DNA of 64,000 bases, from NCBI GenBank assembly GCA_016704465.1, contig JADJAD010000006.1:124001-188000 (forward strand). Direction: 5' to 3'. Position 1 is the first letter of the stretch, and each line of letters begins with the position of its first letter. Source of the DNA: Gemmatimonadota bacterium. GTDB lineage: Bacteria; Gemmatimonadota; Gemmatimonadetes; Gemmatimonadales; Gemmatimonadaceae. Made by a program: the position numbers and the translations under genes. The notes beneath the pieces were generated by a model. It was not told the DNA's origin. It made no database searches and worked only from the letters and a program-made list of their open reading frames with translations. Of the stretch, positions 48,988 to 57,645 are shown in pieces.

Positions 48988-49256
48988 AGGCGGTCTGCCA
49001 CGAGCGCACGAACGTCGGCCGAGCTGAGTACCGGGATCACGTCGAACTCCACCAGGTCACGCCACTGGTCGATCCAGGCATCGAGCAGGGCGCGGTCGTC
49101 ACACGACATGACCTGATAGCAGTGGGCAAGGTCCTGCGTGACCCAGCTGCCCAGGTACTCCAGTCCGTCTGGCGCCAGCCGCCCCTGGTCGCGGAAGCGG
49201 CGATAGACCGGTATCGGGTCGCCGCCGCGAAAGTGTTCGACGATCATGAACAGCAC
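48984..49256 (-). CDS. DUF3303 family protein
   Basis: About 90 residues. 'LFMIVEHFRGGDPIPVYRRFRDQGRLAPDGLEYLGSWVTQDLAHCYQVM' matches DUF3303, a small ferredoxin-like-fold family resembling dimeric alpha-beta barrel proteins. Start GTG 49256 or ATG 49247, where the family normally begins; the open frame to 49328 is not supported. Cytosolic; function unknown. Confidence 0.85.
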   Translation of the reverse strand: MLFMIVEHFRGGDPIPVYRRFRDQGRLAPDGLEYLGSWVTQDLAHCYQVMSCDDRALLDAWIDQWRDLVEFDVIPVLSSADVRALVADRL

Positions 49257-49332
49257 GGGACCTCTGCTCTGCTGGACGTGCGCCGCGGGATTCGGTTCCC
49301 GATTCTCGCCCGCCCCGGCTTGGCCCATTCGA

Positions 49333-50559
49333 TCAGACGGTGCTCGGCCCCATCTGGCCCGGCGTTCCCGAGGCGTACAGGCGCGCGTGCGCGATCATCT
49401 CACGGGCCCGCGTGCAGATGTCGTCCATGGACGGGGTGTCGGGAATCATGCGGCGGGCCGCGTCGCGCACCTCGTCCATGCTGGGAAGGTGCGGAAGCAT
49501 CGCCTCGAGCTCGGCCATGCTCGGAATCTGCGGGAGCCTCGCTTCCAACTCGGCCCGGCTGGGCAGGTGCGGGAGCCGGGCCTCAAGCTCGGCGCGCGTG
49601 GGGAGCTGGGGCAGGTGGGGGAGCTGGGGCAGGTGCGGCAGATGAGGGAGGCTCCGGACATAGGCCTCGATCGCGTCGCGATCCACCCGCGCCGCCAGCT
49701 GACGGGCGATGCGCTCGATGGTGGCGCGCCCGAGGGCCCGCTTGTTCTCGACCACGTCTACCGGGGGCTTACCGAGGTCGTATACGACGCCGACGGCGGC
49801 CAGTGCCTTGAGGATGTAGTACGTGATGTCGATCTCCCACCAGCGGAAGCCCTGTCGTGCCGAGCGCTGGTAGGCGTGGTGGTTGTTGTGCCACCCCTCG
49901 CCAAGCGTGATGATCGCCAGCCACCAGTTGTTCCGGGAGTCGTCGCCGGTGGCGTAGCGCTGGTTCCCGTGCACGTGGGCTAGCGAGTTGATGAAGAAGG
50001 TGCCGTGATACAGCAGGACCGTGCTCCAGAAGAAGCCGACCACGAGCCCTTCCCAGCCGAAGGCGGCCCAGCAGGCGAGCGCGAGCACGACCGCGGGGAG
50101 CTGCTCGAAGCGCAGGAGGAACGTCAATTCCGGATACTTCGTCAGGTCGGGGACAGCCTCGAGATCCGTACTCTCGTACCGCTGGTCGAAGATCCACCCC
50201 ATGTGCGAATAGAAGAATCCACGGTGCCGCGGCGAATGCACGTCCTGGTCCGTGTCGGAGTGCTTGTGATGGTGCCGATGCAGCGACGCCCACCACAGGA
50301 CGCTCTTCTGCGTGGTGGTCTGGGCGAGGAAGGCGAGCACGAATTGGAACCAGCGGCTCGTCTTGTACGACCGGTGGGAGAAGTAGCGATGGTAACCGGC
50401 CGTGACGGCGAACATCCGCAGGAGGTACAGCCCGAGGCACACGCCGAGCATTCCCCACGAGACGCCCGTCCAGATGGCGCCCAGGCAGGCGAGGTGGACA
50501 AGGACGAACGGGACAGCATCGGGATAGATGATGTCGTCGTGGTAGTCAGCGCTGGGCAC
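49333..50559 (-). CDS. acyl-CoA/acyl-lipid desaturase with repeat-rich C-terminal tail
   Basis: A 408-residue membrane fatty-acid desaturase, delta-9 type. Histidine boxes are HRYFSH (about residue 58), HRHHHKHSD (about 94) and HNNHHAYQ (about 226), which bind the di-iron centre. Hydrophobic helices lie around residues 15-50 and 155-200. The core ends near residue 290. The last about 110 residues are unusual: a run of LP-H/Q-LP units followed by repeats of the form LPxxPSxAELEAxLP, with a predicted amphipathic helix in each. No known desaturase domain explains this tail. A heptamer repeat abuts the start. Confidence 0.9.
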   Translation of the reverse strand: MPSADYHDDIIYPDAVPFVLVHLACLGAIWTGVSWGMLGVCLGLYLLRMFAVTAGYHRYFSHRSYKTSRWFQFVLAFLAQTTTQKSVLWWASLHRHHHKHSDTDQDVHSPRHRGFFYSHMGWIFDQRYESTDLEAVPDLTKYPELTFLLRFEQLPAVVLALACWAAFGWEGLVVGFFWSTVLLYHGTFFINSLAHVHGNQRYATGDDSRNNWWLAIITLGEGWHNNHHAYQRSARQGFRWWEIDITYYILKALAAVGVVYDLGKPPVDVVENKRALGRATIERIARQLAARVDRDAIEAYVRSLPHLPHLPQLPHLPQLPTRAELEARLPHLPSRAELEARLPQIPSMAELEAMLPHLPSMDEVRDAARRMIPDTPSMDDICTRAREMIAHARLYASGTPGQMGPSTV

Positions 50560-50560
50560 G

Positions 50561-50598
50561 GTGGGGCGGGAGACGGGGGACGGGAGACGGGAGACGGG
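50561..50598 (+). repeat. heptamer repeat, variant units
   Basis: GGGAGACGGGGGACGGGAG-type units begin a few bases upstream of the desaturase start codon (coding-strand sense CCCCCGT/CTCCCGT). Less regular than the other tracts. Confidence 0.8.
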
Positions 50599-50852
50599 GG
50601 TTGGCGGCGGTCTGGAAGTTATTCGGAGACGATTGGATTTGCGCCGACGTTCCGAAGTTCGTCAGGTATTCGGGCCGAGACGGTGGTTCCCGTATGGACA
50701 GCGGCCTCGGCGCGCGATAAATGATCAGCCTGCCACAAACGGTCGTGCATTGTCGTGCACGTCATGCGTCCGAGGAGTGCGAGACGGCGCGCTCGGCCAC
50801 CTGCTTTGTCGGCACCGCATGCCCCAAAACCGGACGCTCCGGGGAGGAGTCG

Positions 50853-51521
50853 TTGAAGTCGCTGCCTGACCAACCATCCGACGGTCGCCGACCCGTAGGG
50901 CGCCGTCGCGCCATTGCGGGCCTCGCCGCGCTGGTCGTGGTCTCGATCGGCGGCGTGCCGATGGCTCGGCGATGGCTCGCTCGGCACCGCGTCGAGCGGC
51001 GCGGGCGCGAGGAGTCGAGCGCGCTGCCAAGCGCGCTGCCGAGCGCCGACGATGCCGACAGCCTGACGGAGATCCTTCCGCGAGTGGCCACGCTGACCGG
51101 CGCGCTGTTCGGCCATCGCCTCGACCAACGCGACGCACGCGACCTGAGCGTTAACCTCGCCTTTCTCGCCCGACACGATGGATCGGCAAGAGCGCAGTTC
51201 CCGCAAGTCGCTGACTATGTTGATCGCCTTGCGGTGTCGCTTGGTGCAGCCAGTTTCGCGACAGCATCAGATGATATTCGCGACAGAATAGTCGCAAAGC
51301 TGATGGCTCGCGGGGGGTCAGACCGGAGATCGCGTCTCCTGGCCCATGTCTCGGAAGACGAGCGAATTCGGCGTCGTATGCGCGAGCACCTGCTCCCGCG
51401 GCTCGCGAAAGTGTATCGAGCGTCGCCACCCCTCTGGCGGCGTCGAGGATACGCGCGCACTCCGGGTGAGGGGGGCGATCCGCGCGAGTACACCAAGGCC
51501 GGGACTCCGCCGGCATGCTGA
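50853..51521 (+). CDS. Tat-exported small subunit for GMC dehydrogenase
   Basis: About 222 residues. A twin-arginine segment 'GRRRAIAGLAALVVVSIGG' (residues about 16-34) is followed by a helical domain with 'LTEILPRVATLTGALFGHRLDQRDARDLSVNLAFLARHDG'. The C-terminal 'RRMREHLLPRLAKVYRASPPLWRRRGYARTPGEGGDPREYT' is a pattern I associate with small proteins preceding GMC oxidoreductases. The start is TTG 50853 with GGAGGAG 5 bases upstream; no ATG or GTG fits better. The Tat signal probably carries the cofactor-loaded large subunit out by piggy-back. Overlaps the next gene by 7 bases. Confidence 0.7.
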   Translation: MKSLPDQPSDGRRPVGRRRAIAGLAALVVVSIGGVPMARRWLARHRVERRGREESSALPSALPSADDADSLTEILPRVATLTGALFGHRLDQRDARDLSVNLAFLARHDGSARAQFPQVADYVDRLAVSLGAASFATASDDIRDRIVAKLMARGGSDRRSRLLAHVSEDERIRRRMREHLLPRLAKVYRASPPLWRRRGYARTPGEGGDPREYTKAGTPPAC

Positions 51522-53068
51522 CCGGACATGATGCGGACTTGTGCGTCATCGGCGCAGGCCCGGCCGGGGCGTTGCTCGCCGAGGCCTGCGCGTCAGCCGG
51601 TATGCGGACGCTTCTCGTGGAATCGGGACCCCGGCTCGACCGGGCCGAGCGTTTTGACCGTCAGCGCCGGTTCCAACTGCTGCAAGAGTCTCCGTGGCCC
51701 GAGGATCCGACGCGCGACGCATTCACCAATTCGTCGGCGTTTCCCTACTACCTGAACGTCAACCGGCTGCGCGCCGTCGGCGGAACCACGTTGCAGTGGA
51801 TCGGCATGGCGCCTCGTCTCCGCGAGTCGGACTTCGAGTCGGCCACACGCTTCGGACTCGGGGTCGACTGGCCCATCTCGTACAGCGACCTGGAACCGTA
51901 CTATGTGCGGGCCGAACGCGAACTCGGCGTATCGGGCGAGCGCGGGCCCGACGATCCGTGGCGCAGCGCCGGATACCCGATGCCGGCGTTTCCCGACAGC
52001 CACAGCGACGCGCTCTGGCGCGACGCGGCCTCGGCCCTCGGGGTCCGTCTCTCTCGCATGCCGGTCGCCAAGAACAATGCGCGCACCTACGACGGACGCC
52101 CGGCCTGCTCGACCTATGCAACGTGTCCGGTATGCCCGGGCGGAGCGCAGTACTCGGCCGACTGGCACGCGTTCAAGGCAGAACGCTGTGGCCACTGCAC
52201 CATTCTCCCCGACACGACCGTACGCCGGCTGGACATGGACGCCGAGGGGCGCATTACGCTCGCACACGCCTCCGCTCGGGACGGGTCGCCTCACGAGATC
52301 CGCAGCCGGATTTTCGTGCTGGCCGCGAGCGCCGTCGAGACACCGCGCCTGCTCCTCCTGTCTCGCATCGGGAACCCGAGGCACGTGGGGCGCCACCTCA
52401 TGGAACACTGGAAGATCGGGTCGAGTGGATTCTGCGAGTCGCGCGACTTTCCGCGGCGCATCGGGTTCCCCACGCTCACCTCGTACCACCTGTATGAGAC
52501 CGCCGACCGGGCGAACCGTGGGGCCGTGCGCCTGCTCTACCCGAACCCGGACGATCCGCTCGAGACCTTTGGGGAGAATCGATGGGGACGTGACATGGCG
52601 TCCTTCGACTGCACGACGTTCGGGCATCTCCGGCGCATCGAGGCGAGCGTCGAGCACCTGCCAAATGCGGCCAGTCGGGTGTCGCTCGATTCGGCCACTC
52701 GCGATTGCTTCGGCGACCCGGCTCCCAACCTCAACTTCGTCCTCGCCGATCCGGATCGTCTCGCACTCGAGGCGGCGCGCACGGGGATGCACACCATGAT
52801 GGCGGCCGCCGGGCTGCAGGACATCAAGGTGGGGAAGGGACACTACGGCGGAGCACACATCATGGGCACCTGCCGCATGTCACGCCGCGAGGAAGACGGC
52901 GTGGCAGATGTCAACGCGCGCGTGCATGGCACCCAGAACCTCTTTGTCGCGGGGAGCGCCCTCTTCCCGAGCGGCGGCGCCGTGAATCCCACGCTGACCA
53001 TTGCCGCCCTGTCGTTGCGCCTCGCGGACCACCTGCTGGAACGTCACCGATCCGTGCCTGGCGCCTAG
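51515..53068 (+). CDS. GMC-family FAD oxidoreductase (dehydrogenase large subunit)
   Basis: A 517-residue flavoprotein. The FAD-binding motif 'LCVIGAGPAGALLAEACASAGMRTLLVESGP' is at residues 9-39, then 'LRAVGGTTLQWIGMAPRLRESDF', 'VLAASAVETPRLLLLS' and the C-terminal 'GGAHIMGTCRMS...LFVAGSALFPSGGAVNPTLTIAALSLRLADHLL', with the His and Asn of the GMC active site. It lacks its own signal and likely exits with the Tat-borne small subunit encoded just upstream. Substrate is probably a sugar or alcohol. An electron acceptor such as cytochrome c is not encoded nearby. Confidence 0.9.
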   Translation: MLTGHDADLCVIGAGPAGALLAEACASAGMRTLLVESGPRLDRAERFDRQRRFQLLQESPWPEDPTRDAFTNSSAFPYYLNVNRLRAVGGTTLQWIGMAPRLRESDFESATRFGLGVDWPISYSDLEPYYVRAERELGVSGERGPDDPWRSAGYPMPAFPDSHSDALWRDAASALGVRLSRMPVAKNNARTYDGRPACSTYATCPVCPGGAQYSADWHAFKAERCGHCTILPDTTVRRLDMDAEGRITLAHASARDGSPHEIRSRIFVLAASAVETPRLLLLSRIGNPRHVGRHLMEHWKIGSSGFCESRDFPRRIGFPTLTSYHLYETADRANRGAVRLLYPNPDDPLETFGENRWGRDMASFDCTTFGHLRRIEASVEHLPNAASRVSLDSATRDCFGDPAPNLNFVLADPDRLALEAARTGMHTMMAAAGLQDIKVGKGHYGGAHIMGTCRMSRREEDGVADVNARVHGTQNLFVAGSALFPSGGAVNPTLTIAALSLRLADHLLERHRSVPGA

Positions 53069-53159
53069 TCGGTTCGACGTGTGGCTGGCTCGCGACCTCG
53101 TAGTGCCTGGGGGCGAGACATGGAGCGGACCCACCGATACCCGCCCACGCCTGCTCGCC

Positions 53160-55034
53160 TCACGACGGAGGCGGTCGCCAGAGGAGGCCGTTCTTCCGGA
53201 GCACCTTGGACAGGGACCTGCTCGCCGTCTCACGCGCTCCCGGCTCGTCGGCCAGGTCGTTCAGTTCCAGCGTGTCGTGCGACAGCGCGAACAATGAGAG
53301 CGTGTTCAGGTTGCTCTGAATCACATGCAGCGAATCGATCACCAGCGACTTCTGGTCCGCCCGCGCGGCGAACGATCGCGGATCGATGTTGATCCCCCGG
53401 CTCAGTTCGGAAATGACCGCGCTCGTCTTCGTCGTTCCCTCGGCCATCATCAGCCCGCGCAGCGACCGTCCGCCGAGCGAGTGAGCGCCCGACATTCCCG
53501 CCAGGTCGAGGATCGTCGCCGGGAGGTCGCGCAGCGAGACGGGGGTGGACACCCGCGTGCCGCCTACAAGGCCGGGCGCGTGGGCGATGAGCAGCGGAAC
53601 GCGGATCTGGTTCCGGTACAAGCCGTTCCCGTGACCGAAGAGACGGTGCTCACCGAACGACTCTCCATGATCCGACGTCACCACCACGATCGTGTTGGCC
53701 AGGACGCCGCGACGGTCGAGTGTCTGGAGCACACGATCCACCTCGCCGTCCATGTATCGAATGGCGCCGAGGTATCGATCGTACTCCAGTCCCTCGGCCC
53801 CGTACATGGTGCGAAAGGAGTCGGGGGGGAGATACGGCTCGTGTGCGTCGAACAGGTTCAGGAAGGCAAAGAAGGGACGCTCGCCGAGCGTCTCCTGCCA
53901 CCGCAGGAACTGACCGGTAACGTCGTCCGCGCGGATCAGGTCGTGCACGACGTAGTTGCCGCGCGGCTTGAACGAGAGCGGCAGCGTGGCGCGCAGCGTT
54001 CCGAGCAGCCAGTGGCTCTGCTTCCACTCCATGAAGGCGCGTACAACCGACGTGGACTGCGTCAATGTGGTGGACAGGGCAAACTCGGCGAGCGAGTACT
54101 TGGTATCGTCGTACCGAACGAATCCCCGAGCCAGCCCCGTCTGGTACCAGGTGGCCACGGTATTGGCGACGAATCCGCCGGTAACGACCCCGTGCGCGCG
54201 CAGTGCCTCGGCCAGCGTCTGCCGTTCGGTGCCAAGCGGCTCGACCCAGTCGGCCCCCGTGGTGCTGGCGTACTCGCCGGTAAAGATCGAAGCGTGTGAC
54301 GGCAGCGTCCACGACGATGTGCTGTACGCGTTGTCGAACAGGACACCGCGACGCGCCCACTCCGTCAGTCGCGGGGTGTTGTCGACCGGTCCGCCCAGAA
54401 AGCCGACGCTTTCGCCGCGTACCGTATCGAGGATGATGAGGAGCACGTTGGGTGTCTCGGCCGCCGCGGAGCCGATCGCGGCGAGGGCGCTGGCGCCAGC
54501 ACGCTGGCGGACCATGTGACTCGCAATGACGAGGACCGCCGTCCCGCCCGCCAGGCCGGCGGCCAGCCATCGAGACGCGCGGCGCAGCCTCTGGTCGCGG
54601 GCATTCACCACGCGGTGGAACTGGACCGCACACCCCACCGCCACGATCGCCAGCGCCCACGGAGCGAGTCGCTGGAACACCAGCAGGACCGAGAAGACCG
54701 TCAGTCCGACCAGGAACGCTGCCAACCGTGGCAGGGTCAGACGACGCGGCCACGCCAGATGGAGCAGGACGGGGATGAACGCGAGCGCCGCGAAGACCAG
54801 CAGGTAGCCGACGGACGAGAGCAGTAGCTGGTCGCGCAGCCACCACTTCCACGAGAACATGTGCAGCAGTCGGCGCAGCACGGCGACCGTGAGCAGGTGG
54901 CCGGCGCAGGCAGCGAGCGCGGACGCGACCACCAGCGTGGCGGCATCGCATAGTCGATGCGCGGCGGGTCGATCTTCGGTGGGTTGGTGTTCGGGGGTGC
55001 GGTGCTCGGGAAGTCGGTGCTGGTCGAGGGTCAC
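53160..55034 (-). CDS. membrane-anchored sulfatase-superfamily protein
   Basis: A 624-residue protein with about five transmembrane helices in the first 185 residues and a sulfatase/phosphotransferase domain after residue 190. It has 'NVLLIILDTVRGESVGFLGG' (metal Asp), 'TSSWTLPSHASIFTGEYAST' (nucleophile region), 'FLNLFDAHEPYLPP' and 'VVVTSDHGESFGEHRLFGHGNGLYRNQIRVPLLI' (metal Asp-His). The nucleophile position has Thr/Ser, not the Cys/Ser-x-Pro-x-Arg of formylglycine sulfatases, so it may transfer phosphate groups as LtaS/EptA-like enzymes do. Sits between two GMC modules on the minus strand. Confidence 0.85.
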   Translation of the reverse strand: MTLDQHRLPEHRTPEHQPTEDRPAAHRLCDAATLVVASALAACAGHLLTVAVLRRLLHMFSWKWWLRDQLLLSSVGYLLVFAALAFIPVLLHLAWPRRLTLPRLAAFLVGLTVFSVLLVFQRLAPWALAIVAVGCAVQFHRVVNARDQRLRRASRWLAAGLAGGTAVLVIASHMVRQRAGASALAAIGSAAAETPNVLLIILDTVRGESVGFLGGPVDNTPRLTEWARRGVLFDNAYSTSSWTLPSHASIFTGEYASTTGADWVEPLGTERQTLAEALRAHGVVTGGFVANTVATWYQTGLARGFVRYDDTKYSLAEFALSTTLTQSTSVVRAFMEWKQSHWLLGTLRATLPLSFKPRGNYVVHDLIRADDVTGQFLRWQETLGERPFFAFLNLFDAHEPYLPPDSFRTMYGAEGLEYDRYLGAIRYMDGEVDRVLQTLDRRGVLANTIVVVTSDHGESFGEHRLFGHGNGLYRNQIRVPLLIAHAPGLVGGTRVSTPVSLRDLPATILDLAGMSGAHSLGGRSLRGLMMAEGTTKTSAVISELSRGINIDPRSFAARADQKSLVIDSLHVIQSNLNTLSLFALSHDTLELNDLADEPGARETASRSLSKVLRKNGLLWRPPPS

Positions 55035-55067
55035 AATGCTCGTGGTGATAGTTGCGCACGAGGGGCG

Positions 55068-56733
55068 CTACAGTTCGCCACGTTTGGCGAAATCCGCCAG
55101 CTTCTCCCCTGCCCGGAAGGCGAGCGCCATGATCGTCATCGTCGGCTGCCCTCGTCCCGACGTCACGAGGCTGCTTCCGTCACAGATAAACAGGTTTTGC
55201 ACGTCATGCGCCCGATGGAAACGATCGACGACGCTCGTCTTCGGGTCGTTCCCCATGCGGCACGTGCCCAACAAGTGCACGGCCATCGTCTGCACTTCCA
55301 CCGGGATGGGAAATATCTCGCGCGCCCCCGCGGCCGCGTGCACTTCCTTGGAACACTCTAGCAGGAAGCGCGCCATCTTGAGGTCGTCTTCGTGGTCGCG
55401 GTAGGTGAATCGAAGCGCCGGGAGTCCGCGCTCGTCCTTGAGGTCTGGATCGAGCGACACGCTGTTGGCCTCGACCGGGAGCGAGGTGGTGTGCCCCATG
55501 ACGGTCATCTGCCGGGTGAAGCCGTGTTCGAGGAAGCGCTTGTGCTCGGCGCCCCAGTTCCGCCGCCCGGGCGGTGCACCGTTCAGGGCGAAGAAGATCG
55601 GCAACGTGATGTCGGCGCGCGCGTCCAGTCCTCCGCCGCCGTAGAAGCCGCGCTTCGGGTCCGTGTCGTACCAGTCGAGGGCGATGCGCGTGACCTGCGC
55701 GCCCTTGTATTCGTTGAGCGGGTGCTCGTAGATCGCCGGCACGATTGAGCCGGCGTTGAACATGAGGTGCTTGCCGACGAGCCCCGACGAATTGGCCAGT
55801 CCCTGGGGAAAGCTGTTGCTCTTCGACATGAGCAGCAGGCGCGCCGTCTCGGCCCCGTTGCAGGACAGCACCACGGCCCGTGCCCGTTGGACTTGCTCGC
55901 GGCCATCGGCGTCGAAGTAGACCACGCCGGTCGCGCGACCGCTCGCGTTCAGCTCCACCTTGCGCACGTAGGAGTTGGCGCGCACCTCACACCGCCCTGT
56001 TTGCTCCGCCAGCGGGATCATGGCGGCAAGGGTGGAGCTCTTGGCGCCGAATTCGCAGCCGTAGCCCTGGCAGAAGCCGCAATTCTGGCACGCCATTCGC
56101 CCGTTGTGCGGCGCCGACAGGATCGCCATCGGCGCCGGAAACGGGTGCCACCCGAGCTTGGTCGTGGCACGCTCGAAGAGCACCCCCGACGACTTCACCG
56201 GTAGCGGCGGAACGGGATACGGACGCGAGCGACGCGGCTCACCCCATCCCCCGGCCTGTCCCGAGACGCCGATCTCCCAGTCAACCTTTGTGTAGTACGG
56301 CTCCAGCTCATCGTAGGTAATGGGCCAGTCGGCCAGCGACGCGCCCGGGATGGCCCCCCAGGCGGCTACGCTCGTCGAAATCGACGGGTCGAAAGCGCCA
56401 GAAGTTGGCGGTGAAGTGCACACTGCTCCCCCCGACGATGTGCGCCCCCCACACGGCGCCCTCTTTTGGCTTGGCCACCTCGTCGGGAGTCTGGCGCCAG
56501 GTGGCCGGTGTCTTGGCGCCGATGTGGTTCTGGAAGAAGTACTTGAACTCGTCGTGCTCGAACTGTTCCGCTGACAAACGTGGCCCGCGCTCGAGGACCA
56601 CGACCGAGTAGCCGGCGGTGGACAGCTCCTTGGCGAGGATGCCTCCCGCCGCGCCCGATCCGACGACCACGAAGTCGACGGTCGACGAGACGGGGAACGA
56701 CGCGGCGCGGGGCGTGGGTGACTGCTGCGGCAT
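55068..56733 (-). CDS. GMC-family oxidoreductase, gluconate dehydrogenase large-subunit type (frameshift)
   Basis: About 555 residues if repaired. The 5' part gives the FAD motif 'FVVVGSGAAGGILAKELSTAGYSVVVLERGP' and 'WGAHIVGGSSVHFTANFWRFRPVDF'. The rest continues in another frame from 'GAIPGASLADWPITYDELEPYYTKVDWEIGVSG' to 'HLLGTCRMGNDPKTSVVDRFHRAHDVQNLFICDGSSLVTSGRGQPTMTIMALAFRAGEKL'. The break is at the C6 run 56354-56359; with five bases the frame is continuous. It is the catalytic partner of the small subunit encoded 3 bases upstream. Oxidation of a sugar acid or alcohol in the periplasm is expected. Confidence 0.88.
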
Positions 56734-56736
56734 GGG

Positions 56737-57345
56737 TCAGCGCTCCGTCGCCGCTTCGGCGTCGTAATATCCGAACGGTGGCTGGTACGCCGGCTGGTGA
56801 TCGAAGCCGAGGATCTTCCAGCCGACCATGTCGCGATTGCCGCCGTGGCTGGGCATGGCGAACATCCCCACCATCGTGAGGTAGCGCACCCCCTCGAAGA
56901 ACTCGTCCTTCTCGATCTCGATGAGGATTGCATCCTGGTCTGCTGGCGCGAGCGCGGCGAAGCCGGCCGCGCCGCCCTTGCGGCTGGCGGCACGCGCTTT
57001 GAGGGCGGCGAGTCCGGTGCGCACGTCGGGGAGCGCGCTGTTCTCGAAGCTGCCGAGTGCGCGATCGATGAAGAAGATCACCCCGGCCTCGCGTGCCCCG
57101 GGCGTCTCGGTCGTCGGGATGATGCGCTCGGCCATCGCCCCGAGCGCGGCGCCCTCGTCGGGCGTCAACGTGGCGAAGGGAGGCGCTGGGCGCTGCTTCA
57201 CGGCCCGCGCGGCGTATGCGAGCGCCTTCTCGACTGACGCCCGGTCAGCGATGGCCCAGACGGCTCCTAGGCCGGCGGCGGCGGCGAGGAAGGCGCGACG
57301 AGAGGACGGGGGACGGGGGACGGGGGACGGGAGGTGCTCAGCCAC
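56737..57345 (-). CDS. gluconate 2-dehydrogenase subunit 3-like, Tat-exported
   Basis: About 202 residues. From GTG 57345 the protein reads through heptamer-encoded Pro/Ser residues into the Tat signal 'SSRRAFLAAAAGLGAVW' and then the subunit 3 domain ('FATLTPDEGAALGAMAERIIPTTETPGAREAGVIFFIDRAL' and 'NRDMVGWKILGFDHQPAYQPPFGYYD'). The GTG overlaps the natural stop of the MoaD-like gene. No other start lies between the repeat and the Tat motif, so translation must cross the repeat. The apparent fusion with the upstream gene is caused by the frameshift in that gene. Confidence 0.85.
   Translation of the reverse strand: MAEHLPSPVPRPPSSRRAFLAAAAGLGAVWAIADRASVEKALAYAARAVKQRPAPPFATLTPDEGAALGAMAERIIPTTETPGAREAGVIFFIDRALGSFENSALPDVRTGLAALKARAASRKGGAAGFAALAPADQDAILIEIEKDEFFEGVRYLTMVGMFAMPSHGGNRDMVGWKILGFDHQPAYQPPFGYYDAEAATER
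57302..57333 (+). repeat. heptamer repeat (ACGGGGG) inside a coding sequence
   Basis: Three to four units (CCCCCGT on the coding strand) lie between the GTG start and the twin-arginine motif of the subunit 3-like gene. A change of one unit would shift the frame of everything after it. Confidence 0.88.
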
Positions 57346-57645
57346 CGGCGATGGCCCCGACGACCATGAAGGGCTCACGGCCGGCCGCGACGGCTTGGGG
57401 AGCGGAGTCTCCGGGGGGTCGTGGGAGAGGTCTGATTCGCAGGCGAAGTAGCGAAGGAACGGGCGGCGTTGCTTGGTGGCATGGTCGCGGATGGTTCCGC
57501 GCAGCACCGGGTAGCGCTCCTCCACGGCGTCGATGACGGCGCGTTGCGTGACGGTCCCTTCCACCGCGACCGCGACCTCGCTTCCCACCTGCGCGAGGTT
57601 GCGCAGGTGGTAGGGGAGCACGACGCGGATCATCGCAGCGGTCAT
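57338..57645 (-). CDS. MoaD/ThiS-like ubiquitin-fold protein (3' frameshift)
   Basis: About 102 residues if repaired. 'MIRVVLPYHLRNLAQVGSEVAVAVEGTVTQRAVIDAVEERYPVLRGTIRD' and 'RRPFLRYFACESDLSHDPPETPLP' match the MoaD-like family of small sulphur-carrier or modifier proteins. The family's ending, about VVGAIAGG plus stop, is present at 57338-57373 but in a different frame. One base missing near 57388-57393 accounts for it. ATG 57645 overlaps the BNR gene's stop (ATGA). The Gly-Gly tail is needed for thiocarboxylation or conjugation, so as read the product would be nonfunctional. Confidence 0.8.
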
